From Pseudomonas sp. Irchel 3E20 (lineage in GTDB: Bacteria; Pseudomonadota; Gammaproteobacteria; Pseudomonadales; Pseudomonadaceae): DNA of 64,000 nucleotides. Made by a program: the position numbers and the translations under genes. The stretch covers positions 1 to 64,000 of the forward strand of contig NZ_FYEE01000010.1 in the NCBI RefSeq assembly GCF_900187645.1, read 5' to 3'. Under the pieces are notes generated by a model, which searched no databases, was not told the origin of the DNA, and saw only the letters and a program-made list of their open reading frames with translations. This document shows positions 10,015-17,805 of this stretch, one piece after another (positions within the stretch are counted from its first letter, which is position 1; the number at the start of each line of letters is the position of its first letter).

Positions 10015-11427
10015 ATGAGCGAAAAAATCCCCGTCCGATTAGTAGAAACATTCGAGCCTTCACGCCCAAAGATGAAGGCCAAAACCAGCGACAACCAGAT
10101 TCACACCCGCAGTTTCACCGGTTTGTTCCGCACCTTGCGCTTGAGCGGTGCCGGTTTTCTGTTCCTGGCCTTTTTCGGCACTGTGTGGCTGAACTGGGGC
10201 GGCCGCCAGGCCGTTTTGTGGGACCTGTCGGAAAGTAAGTTCCACATCTTTGGCGCCACGTTCTGGCCCCAGGATTTCATCCTGTTGTCAGCGCTGCTGA
10301 TTATCTGTGCCTTCGGCCTGTTCGCGATCACCGTGTTCGCCGGCCGCGTGTGGTGCGGCTACACCTGCCCGCAAAGCTCGTTCACCTGGCTGTTCATGTG
10401 GTGCGAGAAGGTCACCGAGGGCGAACGCAACCAACGCATCAAGCTGCAAGCGGCGCCCTGGAACCTGAATAAACTGCTGCGCCGCAGCGCCAAGCACACG
10501 ATGTGGCTGGCCATCAGCCTGCTGACCGGGCTGACCTTCGTCGGTTACTTCACCCCCGTGCGGCCCCTGGCCGAAGAGCTGCTGACCCTGCAAATCGGCG
10601 GTGTGAGCCTGTTTTGGGTGCTGTTTTTCACCGGCGCCACCTACATCAACGCCGGTTGGCTGCGCGAGGCGGTGTGCATGCACATGTGCCCCTACGCGCG
10701 CTTTCAGAGCGTGATGTTCGACAAAGACACCCTGACCATCTCCTACGATGCCGCCCGTGGCGAAACCCGCGGCCCGCGCAAACGCGGGGTGGCCCCGGCC
10801 GAAACCGGGCTGGGGGATTGCATCGACTGCTACCTGTGCGTGCAGGTGTGCCCTACCGGCATCGACATCCGCGATGGCCTGCAAATGGAGTGCATCGGTT
10901 GCGCGGCCTGTATCGACGCCTGTGATTCGGTGATGGACAAGATGGGCTACGCCCGCGGCTTGGTCAGCTACACCTCCGAGCACCAGTTGCAGGGCGGCAA
11001 GACCCACCTGCTGCGGCCACGCCTGATCGGTTACTGTGCGGTGCTGGTCATCATGATCGGCGCCCTGGTGCTGGCGCTGGTGGAGCGGCCGATGATCTCC
11101 CTGGACGTGAGCAAGGACCGTGGCCTGTTCCGCGAGAACAGCCAGGGCCAGATCGAGAACATCTACAGCCTCAAAGTCATCAACAAGACCCAGGAACGCC
11201 AGCAATACACCGTGTCGCTGGTCGATGGCGAAGGCTTCGAGCTGCACGGCAAGACCGAACTGAGCCTGGCACCGGGGGAGATCGTTGACGTGCCGGTGTC
11301 GGTGGCGATGATCGCCGACCGCCCGAGCAGCAGCTCCCAGCAGATCAGCTTCAAGGTCAGCGACAGCGACGAGCCGCACATCCACAGCGTGGCCCATAGC
11401 CGCTTCGTGGCGCCGTTGAACCGTTAG
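10015..11427 (+). CDS. ccoG: CcoG/RdxA-type membrane iron-sulfur protein
   Basis: 470 residues. Five membrane segments are expected, with an intramembrane Cys motif RVWCGYTCPQSSF and a bacterial ferredoxin domain holding two 4Fe-4S clusters (CIDCYLCVQVCPTGIDIRDG and MECIGCAACIDAC), then a C-terminal beta-sandwich domain. CcoG proteins are cuproreductases needed for assembly of cbb3 oxidase. Usually ccoG sits between ccoNOQP and ccoHIS; this is a solitary copy like PA4131, next to a MocR regulator. An in-frame ATG at 9991 is an alternative start, because the GGAGG at 9993-9997 is rather far from 10015; MSEKIPVR is the more usual N-terminus. The shared operator at 9918 precedes it. Confidence 0.93.
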   Translation: MSEKIPVRLVETFEPSRPKMKAKTSDNQIHTRSFTGLFRTLRLSGAGFLFLAFFGTVWLNWGGRQAVLWDLSESKFHIFGATFWPQDFILLSALLIICAFGLFAITVFAGRVWCGYTCPQSSFTWLFMWCEKVTEGERNQRIKLQAAPWNLNKLLRRSAKHTMWLAISLLTGLTFVGYFTPVRPLAEELLTLQIGGVSLFWVLFFTGATYINAGWLREAVCMHMCPYARFQSVMFDKDTLTISYDAARGETRGPRKRGVAPAETGLGDCIDCYLCVQVCPTGIDIRDGLQMECIGCAACIDACDSVMDKMGYARGLVSYTSEHQLQGGKTHLLRPRLIGYCAVLVIMIGALVLALVERPMISLDVSKDRGLFRENSQGQIENIYSLKVINKTQERQQYTVSLVDGEGFELHGKTELSLAPGEIVDVPVSVAMIADRPSSSSQQISFKVSDSDEPHIHSVAHSRFVAPLNR

Positions 11428-11442
11428 ACTGCGCCAGCGAAC

Positions 11443-11539
11443 GTGTGTGGGAGCGGGCCTGCCCGCGATGGCGGCAGTACAGACGATAGAGATGTATCGG
11501 CTGTACCGGCCCTATCACGGGCAGGCCAGCTCCCACAGG
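11443..11539. repeat. REP pair (BIME)
   Basis: TGTGGGAGCGGGCCTGCCCG near 11443 and its inverted partner (ATCACGGGCAGGCCAGCTCCCACA, ending near 11538) flank a ~45-bp spacer between ccoG and the MocR gene. It could stabilise or terminate the upstream transcript. Confidence 0.8.
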
Positions 11540-11597
11540 GATCTGTTCTCATACTGGCTTTTCCCCTCCACCGCCCACCGTCAATGCTGAGTCCCCG

Positions 11598-13007
11598 ATG
11601 AAACGCTACGAAAAATTCGCCGACGACATTGCCGAACTGATCCGCTCCGGGGTACTGGGCCCCGGCCAGCGTGTGCCCTCGGTGCGCTACGCCAGCCAGA
11701 CCTACGGCGTGAGCCCCTCGACGGTGTTCCAGGCCTACTACCTGCTTGAGCGCCGGGGCCTGATCCGCGCCCGGCCGCGCTCGGGCTATTTCGTCAACAC
11801 CCATGCGCCGAGCCCGTTCTGCGAGCCGGTCATCAGCAGCCAGGTGAACGAGTCCACCGAGGTGGATGTGAGTGAACTGGTGTTCTCGGTTCTCGATTCC
11901 ATCAAGGACCCCACCACCGTGCCCTTTGGCTCGGCGTTCCCCAGCCCCACCCTGTTCCCGTTGCCACGCCTGGCCCGCTCCATGGCCAGCGCCAGCCGTG
12001 AGATGGACCCGCGCATGGTGGTCACCGACATGTCCCCGGGCAACCCGCAACTGCGCCGCCAGATCGCCCTGCGCTACATGGTCGGCGGGCTGATGTTGCC
12101 CATGGAGGAGTTGCTGATTACCAACGGCGCCCTGGAGGCGCTGAACCTGTGCCTGCAAGCCGTCACCGAACCGGGCGACCTGGTGGCCATAGAGGCCCCG
12201 GCCTTTTACGCCAGCCTGCAAGTGCTGGAGCGGCTCAAGCTCAAGGCCGTGGAAATCCCCGTGCACCCGCGTGACGGCATCGACCTGGGCGTGCTGGCGC
12301 AAACCCTGGAACGCCACCCGATCAAGGCCTGCTGGTGCATGACCAGTTTCCAGAACCCCATGGGCGCAACCATGCCCGAAGCCAAGAAGCAGGAACTGGT
12401 GGAGTTGCTGCGGGTGCACCAGGTGCCGTTGATCGAAGACGACGTTTACGCCGAACTGTATTACGGCCAGCAGGCGCCCAAGCCCGCCAAGGCGTTCGAC
12501 ACCGAAGGGTTGGTGATGCACTGCGGCTCGTTCGCCAAGAGCCTGGCCCCCGGCTATCGCATCGGCTGGGTCGCCGCCGGGCGCTACGCGCAGAAAATCG
12601 AACGGCTGAAGTTGATGACGTCGCTGTGCGCCTCGATGCCGGCCCAAGCCGCCATCGCCGACTACCTGCAACACGGCGGCTACGACCGCCACCTGCGCAA
12701 GTTGCGCTACGCCCTGGAAGAACAGCAAAGCGCCATGCTCGCCGCCATCGCCCGCTACTTCCCGGCGCAGACCCGGGTCAGCCAACCGGCCGGTGGCTAT
12801 TTTCTGTGGCTGGAGTTGCCGCAGCAGACCGACTCGCTGAAGTTGTTCCAGATGGCCCTGGCCCAAGGCATCAGCATCGCGCCGGGGCCGATCTTTTCGC
12901 CGACCCAGCGCTTTGGCAACTGCATCCGCCTGAACTACGGCAGCCCCTGGGACGAAGCGGCGGAACAGGCCATGGAAACCCTGGGGCGGATCGTGCGTTC
13001 GTTCTGA
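11598..13007 (+). CDS. mpaR: MocR-family PLP-dependent transcriptional regulator (MpaR-like)
   Basis: 469 residues. Residues 1-70 form a GntR-type winged helix (IRSGVLGPGQRVPSVRYASQ, YGVSPSTVFQAYYLLERRGL). Residues about 110-469 are a class I/II aminotransferase domain with IEDDVYAELYYG and the PLP-binding Lys314 in SFAKSLAPGYRIGW. MocR proteins use PLP or an aldimine as effector and bind direct repeats near the promoter. Gene order (ccoG-like then MocR) matches PA4131-PA4132, where PA4132 is MpaR, described as acting on quinolone-signal and anthranilate metabolism. The symbol is given by synteny and family, not by a search. No copy of the shared CTGAT/CTGAG element was found directly upstream, so it may be expressed with ccoG. 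The proposed regulon includes the genes at 29260-33391. Confidence 0.85.
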   Translation: MKRYEKFADDIAELIRSGVLGPGQRVPSVRYASQTYGVSPSTVFQAYYLLERRGLIRARPRSGYFVNTHAPSPFCEPVISSQVNESTEVDVSELVFSVLDSIKDPTTVPFGSAFPSPTLFPLPRLARSMASASREMDPRMVVTDMSPGNPQLRRQIALRYMVGGLMLPMEELLITNGALEALNLCLQAVTEPGDLVAIEAPAFYASLQVLERLKLKAVEIPVHPRDGIDLGVLAQTLERHPIKACWCMTSFQNPMGATMPEAKKQELVELLRVHQVPLIEDDVYAELYYGQQAPKPAKAFDTEGLVMHCGSFAKSLAPGYRIGWVAAGRYAQKIERLKLMTSLCASMPAQAAIADYLQHGGYDRHLRKLRYALEEQQSAMLAAIARYFPAQTRVSQPAGGYFLWLELPQQTDSLKLFQMALAQGISIAPGPIFSPTQRFGNCIRLNYGSPWDEAAEQAMETLGRIVRSF

Positions 13008-13017
13008 ACAGGGGTGG

Positions 13018-13049
13018 TTGTAGCCAGCGGGCGAGCCCGCTGCTACAAG
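13018..13049. terminator. hairpin between convergent mpaR and SDR genes
   Basis: TTGTAGCCAGCGGGC and GCCCGCTGCTACAA form an almost perfect long stem (one bulge, GA loop) in the 61-bp gap. It is REP-like and symmetric, so it can serve both convergent transcripts. Confidence 0.65.
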
Positions 13050-13068
13050 GCATGGCGCGCAGAGGGGG

Positions 13069-13815
13069 TCAGCGGCCGCCGCCCAGATCGACGAAGGTAC
13101 CGGTGGCGTAGGAGGCCTTGTCCGACAACAGCCAGATAATCGCCTCGGCCACTTCTTCGGGGCGCCCGCCGCGCGCCATGGGGATGCCCGATTCCAGCTT
13201 GCTGACCCGGTCCGGGTCGCCGCTCAGGGCGTGGAAGTCGGTGAAGATGTAGCCCGGGCGCACGCCGTTGACGCGGATGCCCTCGCCCGCCACTTCCTTG
13301 GACAACCCGATGGTGAACGTGTCCAGCGCGCCCTTGGAGGCGGCGTAGTCAACGTATTCCCCCGGCGAACCGAGGCGCGCCGCCACCGACGAGACGTTGA
13401 CGATGCTGCCGCCCTGCCCGCCGTGCTTGGGTGACATGCGCAGCAACGCGTGCTTGGCGCACAAAATCGGCCCCAGCACGTTGGTCTTGAGGGTGCTCAG
13501 GATGCGGAACTCGGACATCTGCTCGACCCGCGCTTTGTGCCCCACGGTGCCGGCATTGTTGACCAGGGCGGTGACGCGGCCCAGTTCATGGTCAACGCGC
13601 TGGAACAGCGTGATGACCTCATCCTCGATGCTCACATCGGCGCGCACCGTGATGGCCTGGGCACCCAAGGCGCGCACCTGTTCAAGGACGCGGTGGGCGG
13701 CCTCGTCGTCGGCCTGGTAGTTGATGCAGATCCGGTAGCCCTGCTGCGCGGCCAGCAGCGCGGTGGCGGCGCCTATACCGCGGCTGGCGCCGGTGATGAC
13801 GATAACTTTGTCCAT
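13069..13815 (-). CDS. short-chain dehydrogenase/reductase
   Basis: 248 residues, classical SDR. The N-terminal nucleotide-binding motif is TGASRGIG, with VNNAG in the middle and the catalytic Ser-Tyr-Lys in NVSSVAARLGSPGEYVDYAASKGAL; the C-terminus is FVDLGGGR. The residue after the second beta strand region (CINYQADDEAA) does not settle NAD versus NADP preference. The substrate is unknown. The ATG at 13815 has GGGGAGAGGA upstream. It is 85 bp downstream of the MHYT-GGDEF-EAL gene on the same strand and may be cotranscribed with it, with no obvious functional link. Confidence 0.9.
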   Translation of the reverse strand: MDKVIVITGASRGIGAATALLAAQQGYRICINYQADDEAAHRVLEQVRALGAQAITVRADVSIEDEVITLFQRVDHELGRVTALVNNAGTVGHKARVEQMSEFRILSTLKTNVLGPILCAKHALLRMSPKHGGQGGSIVNVSSVAARLGSPGEYVDYAASKGALDTFTIGLSKEVAGEGIRVNGVRPGYIFTDFHALSGDPDRVSKLESGIPMARGGRPEEVAEAIIWLLSDKASYATGTFVDLGGGR

Positions 13816-13900
13816 GCGGGTCCTCTCCCCTCTAACCTCAAGCGTTGCGCGGCAAGGATACCTGCCGGCGCTGGCTTTTGCATGGCGCCGGGCCAGTATC

Positions 13901-15970
13901 TCACTGTTCGGCGCGGACAATCTCGGCCATAAAACCCTCGGCCGGCAGCGGACGGCCCAGCAGGTAGCCTTGCAGCGAGTCGCAGCCCAATTGGGTGAGA
14001 AAGTCCTGCTGCAGGTTGGTTTCCACCCCTTCGGCGACGATGCGCAGGCCCAGGGCCCGGCCCAGGGCGACAATGGCCGAGACGATGGCGGCATCGTCGC
14101 TGTCGTGTTCCAGGTCGCGGACAAAGCCGCGGTCGATCTTCAACTCGTTGGCCGGCAGGCGCTTTAAGTACATCAGGCTCGAATAGCCGGTGCCGAAGTC
14201 GTCGATGGACAGGTCCACGCCCATCTGCGACAGCTCGTTGAGCACCGTCATGCTCGCGTCGGCGTCGCTCATGGCGGTGGTTTCGGTGATTTCCAGGGTC
14301 AGGCTGTTGGCCGGCAACTGATGGCGCAGCAGCGCACTGGCAACGCTCTTGACCAGCCCGGCGTGGCAGAACTGCAACGCCGAGAGGTTCACCGCGATGC
14401 GCCAATCGGTGTAGCCCAGCAGGTACCACTGGCGCATCTGCCGGCAGGCCTCGTTCAGCACCCAGTCGCCGATGGCGATAATCAGGCCGGTTTTTTCCGC
14501 CAGTTCGATAAAGGTGTCCGGCGGCATCAGGCCATGTACGGGGTGCTCCCAGCGCAGCAGCGCCTCGGCGCCCACCGGGCGGCCGTTGCTGGCATCGAAC
14601 TTGGGCTGGTAGTGCAGGCGCAACTGGTTGAGCTCGACGGCGGCGCGCAGGTCCTGGAGCAATTGCAGCTGCTTGCGCGCGTTGGAGTTCATCGACGCGT
14701 CGAAAAAGCGGTAGCCGTTCTTGCCGGTGCCCTTGGCGTTGTACATCGCCGCGTCGGCGTTCATCAGCAGTTCCTGGGGCGTCTGGCCGTTGCCGGGGTA
14801 GACCGCGATGCCGACACTGGCGGAGATGTGCAGGTCATGCTCGGCCACCCGGAACGCGCGGGAGATCAGCCCCACTTGGCGCGCAGCCAGGCGCAGGGCA
14901 TCGTCCGGGGCACCGAGGTGCACCAGCAGCACGAACTCATCGCCGCCAATGCGCGCCAGGGTGTCCTGGCTGCGCAGGTCTTCGCGCAGGCGCAGGCCCA
15001 CCTCGCGCAGCAACTGGTCGCCCATGTGGTGGCCGAAGGCGTCGTTGACCGGTTTGAAGCCATCCAGGTCGATGAACATCAGGGCAAAACAGCCGCCCTG
15101 CTCCTGCACCACGTGCATGGCCTGGTCGATGCGGTCGGCCAGCAGCACGCGGTTGGGCAGGCCGGTGAGGGTGTCGTGCAGGGCCAGTTGGATCAGTTCT
15201 TCGTTGGCCAGGGTCAGGGAACGGGCCAGGCCCGCGGTGCGTGATTCCAGGCGGGCGTCGAGGACCGAGGTCAGCAGCGCGATACACAGCACCGCCAGGG
15301 TGGTGACCAGCACCAGGTTGTCCAGGCCCTTGCCGCTCAAACCGTCCAGCGCCGCGCCGCAAAAACTGCCATCGGCGAAACGGGCGGCGGCCATGCCGGT
15401 GTAATGCATGCCAACAATGGCCATGCCCATCACCACCGAGGCCCCGCCCCGGGCCAGGCGCACGTAGGGTGTGTTGCGGCGCAGGTGGAAGGCGATCCAC
15501 AGCGCCGCCGCCGAGGCGCCGACCGCAATCAGCAGCGAGGCGCCGAACAGCGTTGGGTCGTAGTCGATGCCCGGTTGCATGCGCAGGGCCGCCATGCCGG
15601 TGTAGTGCATAGCGGCGATCCCGGCGCCCATCACCAACGCGCCGAACCCCCATTGCCAGGCCGGCAGGCGCGGCTGGCTGACCAGCCACAGGGCAAAGCC
15701 GCTGGAGAGGATGGCGATCAACAGGGACAGCAAGGTGATGCCGATGTCATAGCCCAAATCGATGGGCAGGCGCACGGCCAACATGCCGATAAAGTGCATC
15801 GACCAGATGCCCACGCCCATGGCAAAGGCCCCGCCGCCCATCCACAGGTACACGGCGCGGCCACGGGCCGTGGCGATACGGCCGGTGAGGTCGAGGGCGG
15901 TGTAGGAAGCCAGGATCGCCACACACAGGGAGATCAGGACCAGCGCGGGGGAATAACTGCCGATGAGCAT
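13901..15970 (-). CDS. MHYT-GGDEF-EAL cyclic-di-GMP turnover protein
   Basis: 689 residues. Seven N-terminal membrane segments carry three MHYT-type motifs (WSMHFIGM, AMHYTGMAALR, GMHYTGMAAARF), thought to sense a gas or redox state through bound metal. A GGDEF domain follows with intact RIGGDEF (342-346) and an upstream RSQD inhibitory site, then an EAL domain with EALLRW (469-471), ITETTAM and IDDFGTGYSSL. Both active sites look intact, so it may make and degrade c-di-GMP; the net activity is not predictable. The architecture is like P. aeruginosa MucR/NbdA. The start is taken at MLIGSYSPALVL, since the upstream in-frame ATG (15997) adds a polar stretch in front of the first membrane segment. 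Confidence 0.93.
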   Translation of the reverse strand: MLIGSYSPALVLISLCVAILASYTALDLTGRIATARGRAVYLWMGGGAFAMGVGIWSMHFIGMLAVRLPIDLGYDIGITLLSLLIAILSSGFALWLVSQPRLPAWQWGFGALVMGAGIAAMHYTGMAALRMQPGIDYDPTLFGASLLIAVGASAAALWIAFHLRRNTPYVRLARGGASVVMGMAIVGMHYTGMAAARFADGSFCGAALDGLSGKGLDNLVLVTTLAVLCIALLTSVLDARLESRTAGLARSLTLANEELIQLALHDTLTGLPNRVLLADRIDQAMHVVQEQGGCFALMFIDLDGFKPVNDAFGHHMGDQLLREVGLRLREDLRSQDTLARIGGDEFVLLVHLGAPDDALRLAARQVGLISRAFRVAEHDLHISASVGIAVYPGNGQTPQELLMNADAAMYNAKGTGKNGYRFFDASMNSNARKQLQLLQDLRAAVELNQLRLHYQPKFDASNGRPVGAEALLRWEHPVHGLMPPDTFIELAEKTGLIIAIGDWVLNEACRQMRQWYLLGYTDWRIAVNLSALQFCHAGLVKSVASALLRHQLPANSLTLEITETTAMSDADASMTVLNELSQMGVDLSIDDFGTGYSSLMYLKRLPANELKIDRGFVRDLEHDSDDAAIVSAIVALGRALGLRIVAEGVETNLQQDFLTQLGCDSLQGYLLGRPLPAEGFMAEIVRAEQ

Positions 15971-16092
15971 GGGACTTCTCGTAAACGATGACCCCATCGG
16001 CGTCCATGATCCGGGGCAAAGAGCACGATTGTACCGATTGCCTGGGGGAAGGTGCTGACAAATGTTATCAATAGGCCACTATTCAGGTGGAA

Positions 16093-16293
16093 GCCTGGCG
16101 CTGTATTTGCGGTGCCCCACCGCTGTGGGAGCCTGGCTGGCCAGCGTGGCGATCTTGCGGCCGTCATCGCGGGCGGGCCCGCTCTCACAGAGGATGGGCC
16201 TGGCGCTGTATTTGCGGTGCCCCACCGCTGTGGGAGCCTGGCTGGCCAGCGTGGCGATCTTGCGGCCGCCATCGCGGGCGGGCCCGCTCTCAC
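16093..16293. repeat. tandem duplication of a 96-bp REP-containing unit
   Basis: Bases 16093-16188 and 16198-16293 are the same 96-bp sequence with one difference (GTCATCGC versus GCCATCGC), giving a period of 105 bp. Each unit contains a REP arm (GCTGTGGGAGC and ATCGCGGGCGGGCCCGCTCTCAC). It fills most of the 341-bp gap between the opmB stop and the divergent-side MHYT gene start. No gene is present in the gap. Confidence 0.95.
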
Positions 16294-16311
16294 CCAGGGA
16301 GTGCCCTGTGC

Positions 16312-17805
16312 TCAATCCGCCTCAGGTGCCTGCAACTGCCCGTCCCAGCCGCCGCCCAGGGCGGCGATCAATTGCACGCTGGCCACCAGCCGGCTTTGCA
16401 GCAGGTTGAGCACGCTGCGTTCGTTGCTCAGGGCGGTGGCCTGGACGGAGACGACGTCGAGGTAGGCGATAAGCCCGGCCTTGTACTGGTTCTGGGTCAG
16501 GCGCAGGGATTCGCGGGCCGCGTCCAGGGCTTCCTGGCGTACTGCCGCTTCGTCTTCCAGGACCTTGAGCTGCACCAGGTAGTTTTCCACTTCGCGAAAG
16601 CCGTCGAGCACGGTTTGCCGGTATTTGGCCACGGTCTGGTCGTAAGCGGCCTCGCTGCGGTCGACTTCAGCCGAGCGCTGGCCGGCGTCGAACAGGGTCA
16701 TGGCCAGTTTCGGCCCCACCGACCAGAAGCGGTTGGGCAGGCTGATCCAGTCGCTGAAGGTACTGCTGCTGTAGCCGCCGGCCAGGCTCAGGGTCAGGTC
16801 CGGGAAATAGGCGGTCTTGGCCACGCCAATGTTGGCGTTGGCGGCGATCACCGCGCGTTCGGCCGAGGCGATGTCGGGGCGCCGCTCCAGCAATTGCGAC
16901 GGCAGGGTCAGGGGAATGGCCGGCAGGCCAGGAATGTCCGGGGTTTCGGCCAGGCTGAACTGAGCCGGGGGCACGCCGGTGAGTACGGCGATGGCGTTTT
17001 CCAGTTGCGCCCGTTGCCAGATCAGGTCGATCAGGTCGGCCTGGGTGCTTTTGAGCTGGGTTTGCGCCTGGGCCACGGCGTCCTTGCCTGAGACCCCGGC
17101 ACGGTACTGGTTCTGGGTCATGGTCAGGGAACGCTGGTACGCCTGGACCGTGGCCTCCAGCAGGCGTTTTTGCTGGTCGATCACCCGCAGTTGCAGGTAG
17201 TTCTGCACCAGTTCCGACTGTTGGCTCAGGCGCATCGCGGCGAGGTCGGCGAAGCTCGCCTCGGCGCTCGCCTCGTTAGCCTCCAGCCCCCGGCGCAACT
17301 TGCCCCAGATATCGGCCTCCCAACTGACGCCCAACTGCGCGTCGTAGGTGTCGCGGATGCCGCTGCTGGAATTGCTCAGGCTGGAACTGCTGCTGCCGGT
17401 GCCCTGGCTGGAACGGGTCTTGCCGGCGCTCAGGTCGAGTTTGGGGAACAGCGAGCCACGGGCGCTGCGCACCAGGGCCTGGGCCTGGCGGTACTGGGCT
17501 TCGGACTGGGCCACGGTCTGGTTGGCGCTGTTGAGTTTTTCGATCAGTTCGTTGAGCTGGCGGTCGCCGTACAGCTCCCACCAGGCACCGCGGGCCAGGG
17601 AATCGCTGGGGTTGGCCTGGCGCCAGCCCTCGGCCTGTTTGTACTCCGGGGGCGTGTCCAGTGCCGGGCGCTGATAGTCCGGGCCGATGGCGCAGGCGCC
17701 GAGCATCAGCGCGCACAGGCTCAGGCCCAGCAGGCGCGAACCGCGGGCCAGGGGCAGGCGTCGGGCGCCAGGCACGGCGGCGTTGGGCAGCAGGCAATCA
17801 GTCAT
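16312..17805 (-). CDS. opmB: RND efflux outer-membrane factor OpmB
   Basis: 497 residues, OprM/TolC-like outer-membrane factor. The N-terminal signal ends in a lipobox with the acylated Cys38 (LMLGACAIGPDYQRP), and two long helical repeats follow, each with the QAEAQYRQAQAL/QNQYRAG type sequence of the family. It forms the trimeric outer-membrane duct of the MuxABC pump. It is the last gene of a four-gene operon and overlaps muxC by 4 bp. The order muxA-muxB-muxC-opmB equals that of P. aeruginosa PA2528-PA2525, the basis for the symbol. Confidence 0.93.
   Translation of the reverse strand: MTDCLLPNAAVPGARRLPLARGSRLLGLSLCALMLGACAIGPDYQRPALDTPPEYKQAEGWRQANPSDSLARGAWWELYGDRQLNELIEKLNSANQTVAQSEAQYRQAQALVRSARGSLFPKLDLSAGKTRSSQGTGSSSSSLSNSSSGIRDTYDAQLGVSWEADIWGKLRRGLEANEASAEASFADLAAMRLSQQSELVQNYLQLRVIDQQKRLLEATVQAYQRSLTMTQNQYRAGVSGKDAVAQAQTQLKSTQADLIDLIWQRAQLENAIAVLTGVPPAQFSLAETPDIPGLPAIPLTLPSQLLERRPDIASAERAVIAANANIGVAKTAYFPDLTLSLAGGYSSSTFSDWISLPNRFWSVGPKLAMTLFDAGQRSAEVDRSEAAYDQTVAKYRQTVLDGFREVENYLVQLKVLEDEAAVRQEALDAARESLRLTQNQYKAGLIAYLDVVSVQATALSNERSVLNLLQSRLVASVQLIAALGGGWDGQLQAPEAD

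Noticed and set aside
11428..11597. Copy of the CTGAT/CTGAG operator directly upstream of mpaR
   Set aside because: Only a lone CTGAGTCC (11587-11594) is present, without CTGAT 24 nt before it; autoregulation through this element is not supported.
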